Part shown: positions 63,438 to 64,000 of the stretch, piece after piece | Position numbering within the stretch: position 1 is the first letter of the stretch | How the letters are laid out: each line of letters opens with the position of its first letter | NCBI RefSeq assembly: GCF_903642285.1 | Contig: NZ_CAHJWJ010000006.1 | Location: forward strand, 1 to 64,000 | From: Sphingomonas bacterium | GTDB taxonomy: Bacteria > Pseudomonadota > Alphaproteobacteria > Sphingomonadales > Sphingomonadaceae | Length of the DNA: 64,000 nt | Direction: 5' to 3' | Translations under genes and position numbers: made by a program | The notes under the pieces: generated by a model | Database searches by the model: none | Seen by the model: the letters and a program-made list of their open reading frames with translations, nothing else | Told to the model about the DNA's origin: nothing

Positions 63438-64000
63438 GTGACCGACTCGCCATCCCCGGCCGTGCCGGACCTGCCCGCGGGCCCGTCGGAGGGTCGCAGC
63501 GGGCTGACGAAGCTGGCGGTCGGCGCGGTCGGCGTCGTGTTCGGTGATATCGGCACCAGCCCGTTATACGCATTCCGCGAAACCTTTTCCGGGCACCATG
63601 CGCTCGCGGTCGATCCGCTGCACATCATGGGCGTCATCAGCCTGATCTTCTGGTCGATGATGATCGTGGTGACCTTCAAATATGTCGCCATCATCATGCG
63701 TGCGGACAATCGTGGTGAGGGCGGCAGCCTGGCGCTGCTGGCGCTGGTGTCGGGACGCACGAAGACTCGCCGCTGGAGCCAGGGTATCGCGATGCTCGCC
63801 GTCTTCGCGACGGCGTTGTTCTTCGGCGACAGCATGATCACGCCGGCGGTGTCGGTGGTATCGGCGGTCGAGGGGCTGAGCGTCGTCTCGCCGACGTTCG
63901 GCGCGCTCGTGCTGCCGGCCGCGGTCGTCGTCCTGCTGTGCCTGTTCTCGATCCAGCGGAACGGGACCGCGCGGGTCGGTTATTATTTCGGGCCGGTCAT
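63438..64000 (+). CDS. kup: Second Kup-type potassium transporter, cut by the window edge
   Basis: Starts at GTG 63438 and stays open to the last base, giving the first 187 residues. The N-terminal extension is Pro/Ser-rich, then [40 protein letters not shown] and [17 protein letters not shown] match the KUP family and are clearly a paralogue of the complete gene at 30042-31928. Helices one to five are included. It is divergent from ald across 167 bases. Confidence 0.9.
   Translation, partial: MTDSPSPAVPDLPAGPSEGRSGLTKLAVGAVGVVFGDIGTSPLYAFRETFSGHHALAVDPLHIMGVISLIFWSMMIVVTFKYVAIIMRADNRGEGGSLALLALVSGRTKTRRWSQGIAMLAVFATALFFGDSMITPAVSVVSAVEGLSVVSPTFGALVLPAAVVVLLCLFSIQRNGTARVGYYFGPV

Overview
This 64 kb window is GC-rich, tightly packed chromosomal DNA from an alphaproteobacterium, most likely a member of the Sphingomonadaceae. 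The evidence is the combination of a DivL-type tyrosine pseudokinase, AddAB instead of RecBCD, the AmgK-MurU cell-wall recycling pair, a System I cytochrome c maturation operon, class II DAHP synthase, and dispersed inverted repeats of the kind scattered through sphingomonad genomes. I see no rRNA, CRISPR array, prophage or complete insertion sequence. This assignment rests on gene content, not on a database search.

Layout. 1-9.8 kb is a signalling block: the tail of a chemotaxis-type receptor, a PoxB-like pyruvate:quinone oxidoreductase gene interrupted by one in-frame amber codon, a hybrid histidine kinase, a ROK fructokinase, and a coupled pair of GGDEF-EAL response regulator and CHASE4-type sensor kinase. 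9.8-20 kb is more accessory: a membrane protein fused to a SET methyltransferase domain, DNA polymerase IV, an outer-membrane barrel protein behind a Pro/Thr-rich exported protein with ten heptad repeats, a LuxR-type regulator, and an amino-acid permease facing a PLP decarboxylase.

20.0-30.0 kb is a complete nitrate assimilation cluster: nasT-nasS, a nitrate transporter, nirB-nirD, nitrate reductase and the siroheme methyltransferase cobA. The two structural blocks are each preceded by an untranslated leader with hairpins bearing six-base loops followed by an intrinsic terminator, the layout expected for NasT (ANTAR) antitermination. This NasT has Asn where receiver domains carry the phosphorylated Asp.

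30-41 kb holds a Kup potassium transporter, an HWE kinase with its response regulator, tRNA-Glu, class II DAHP synthase, a low-GC frameshifted endonuclease-like gene, a hydroxyacid dehydrogenase, ahcY behind a perfect 20-bp palindrome, and divL. 41.4-50.4 kb is a run of overlapping genes: tsaE-amgK-murU-addB-addA, then trxA. 50.4-56.7 kb has a pepsin-like exported protein, argJ, an intact antitoxin beside a frameshifted PIN toxin, a small exported ORF and secA. 56.8-61.8 kb is ccmCDEFGHI, interrupted only by an inverted repeat between ccmE and ccmF. The window closes with a DUF3072 gene whose 3' end is tandemly duplicated, alanine dehydrogenase, and the start of a second kup gene that runs off the edge.

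The most unusual items are the membrane-SET fusion, the repeat-bearing exported protein with its barrel partner, the doubly leader-controlled nas cluster with an Asp-less NasT, the DivL homologue lacking both the phosphoacceptor His and the N-box Asn, and three genes broken by single lesions.
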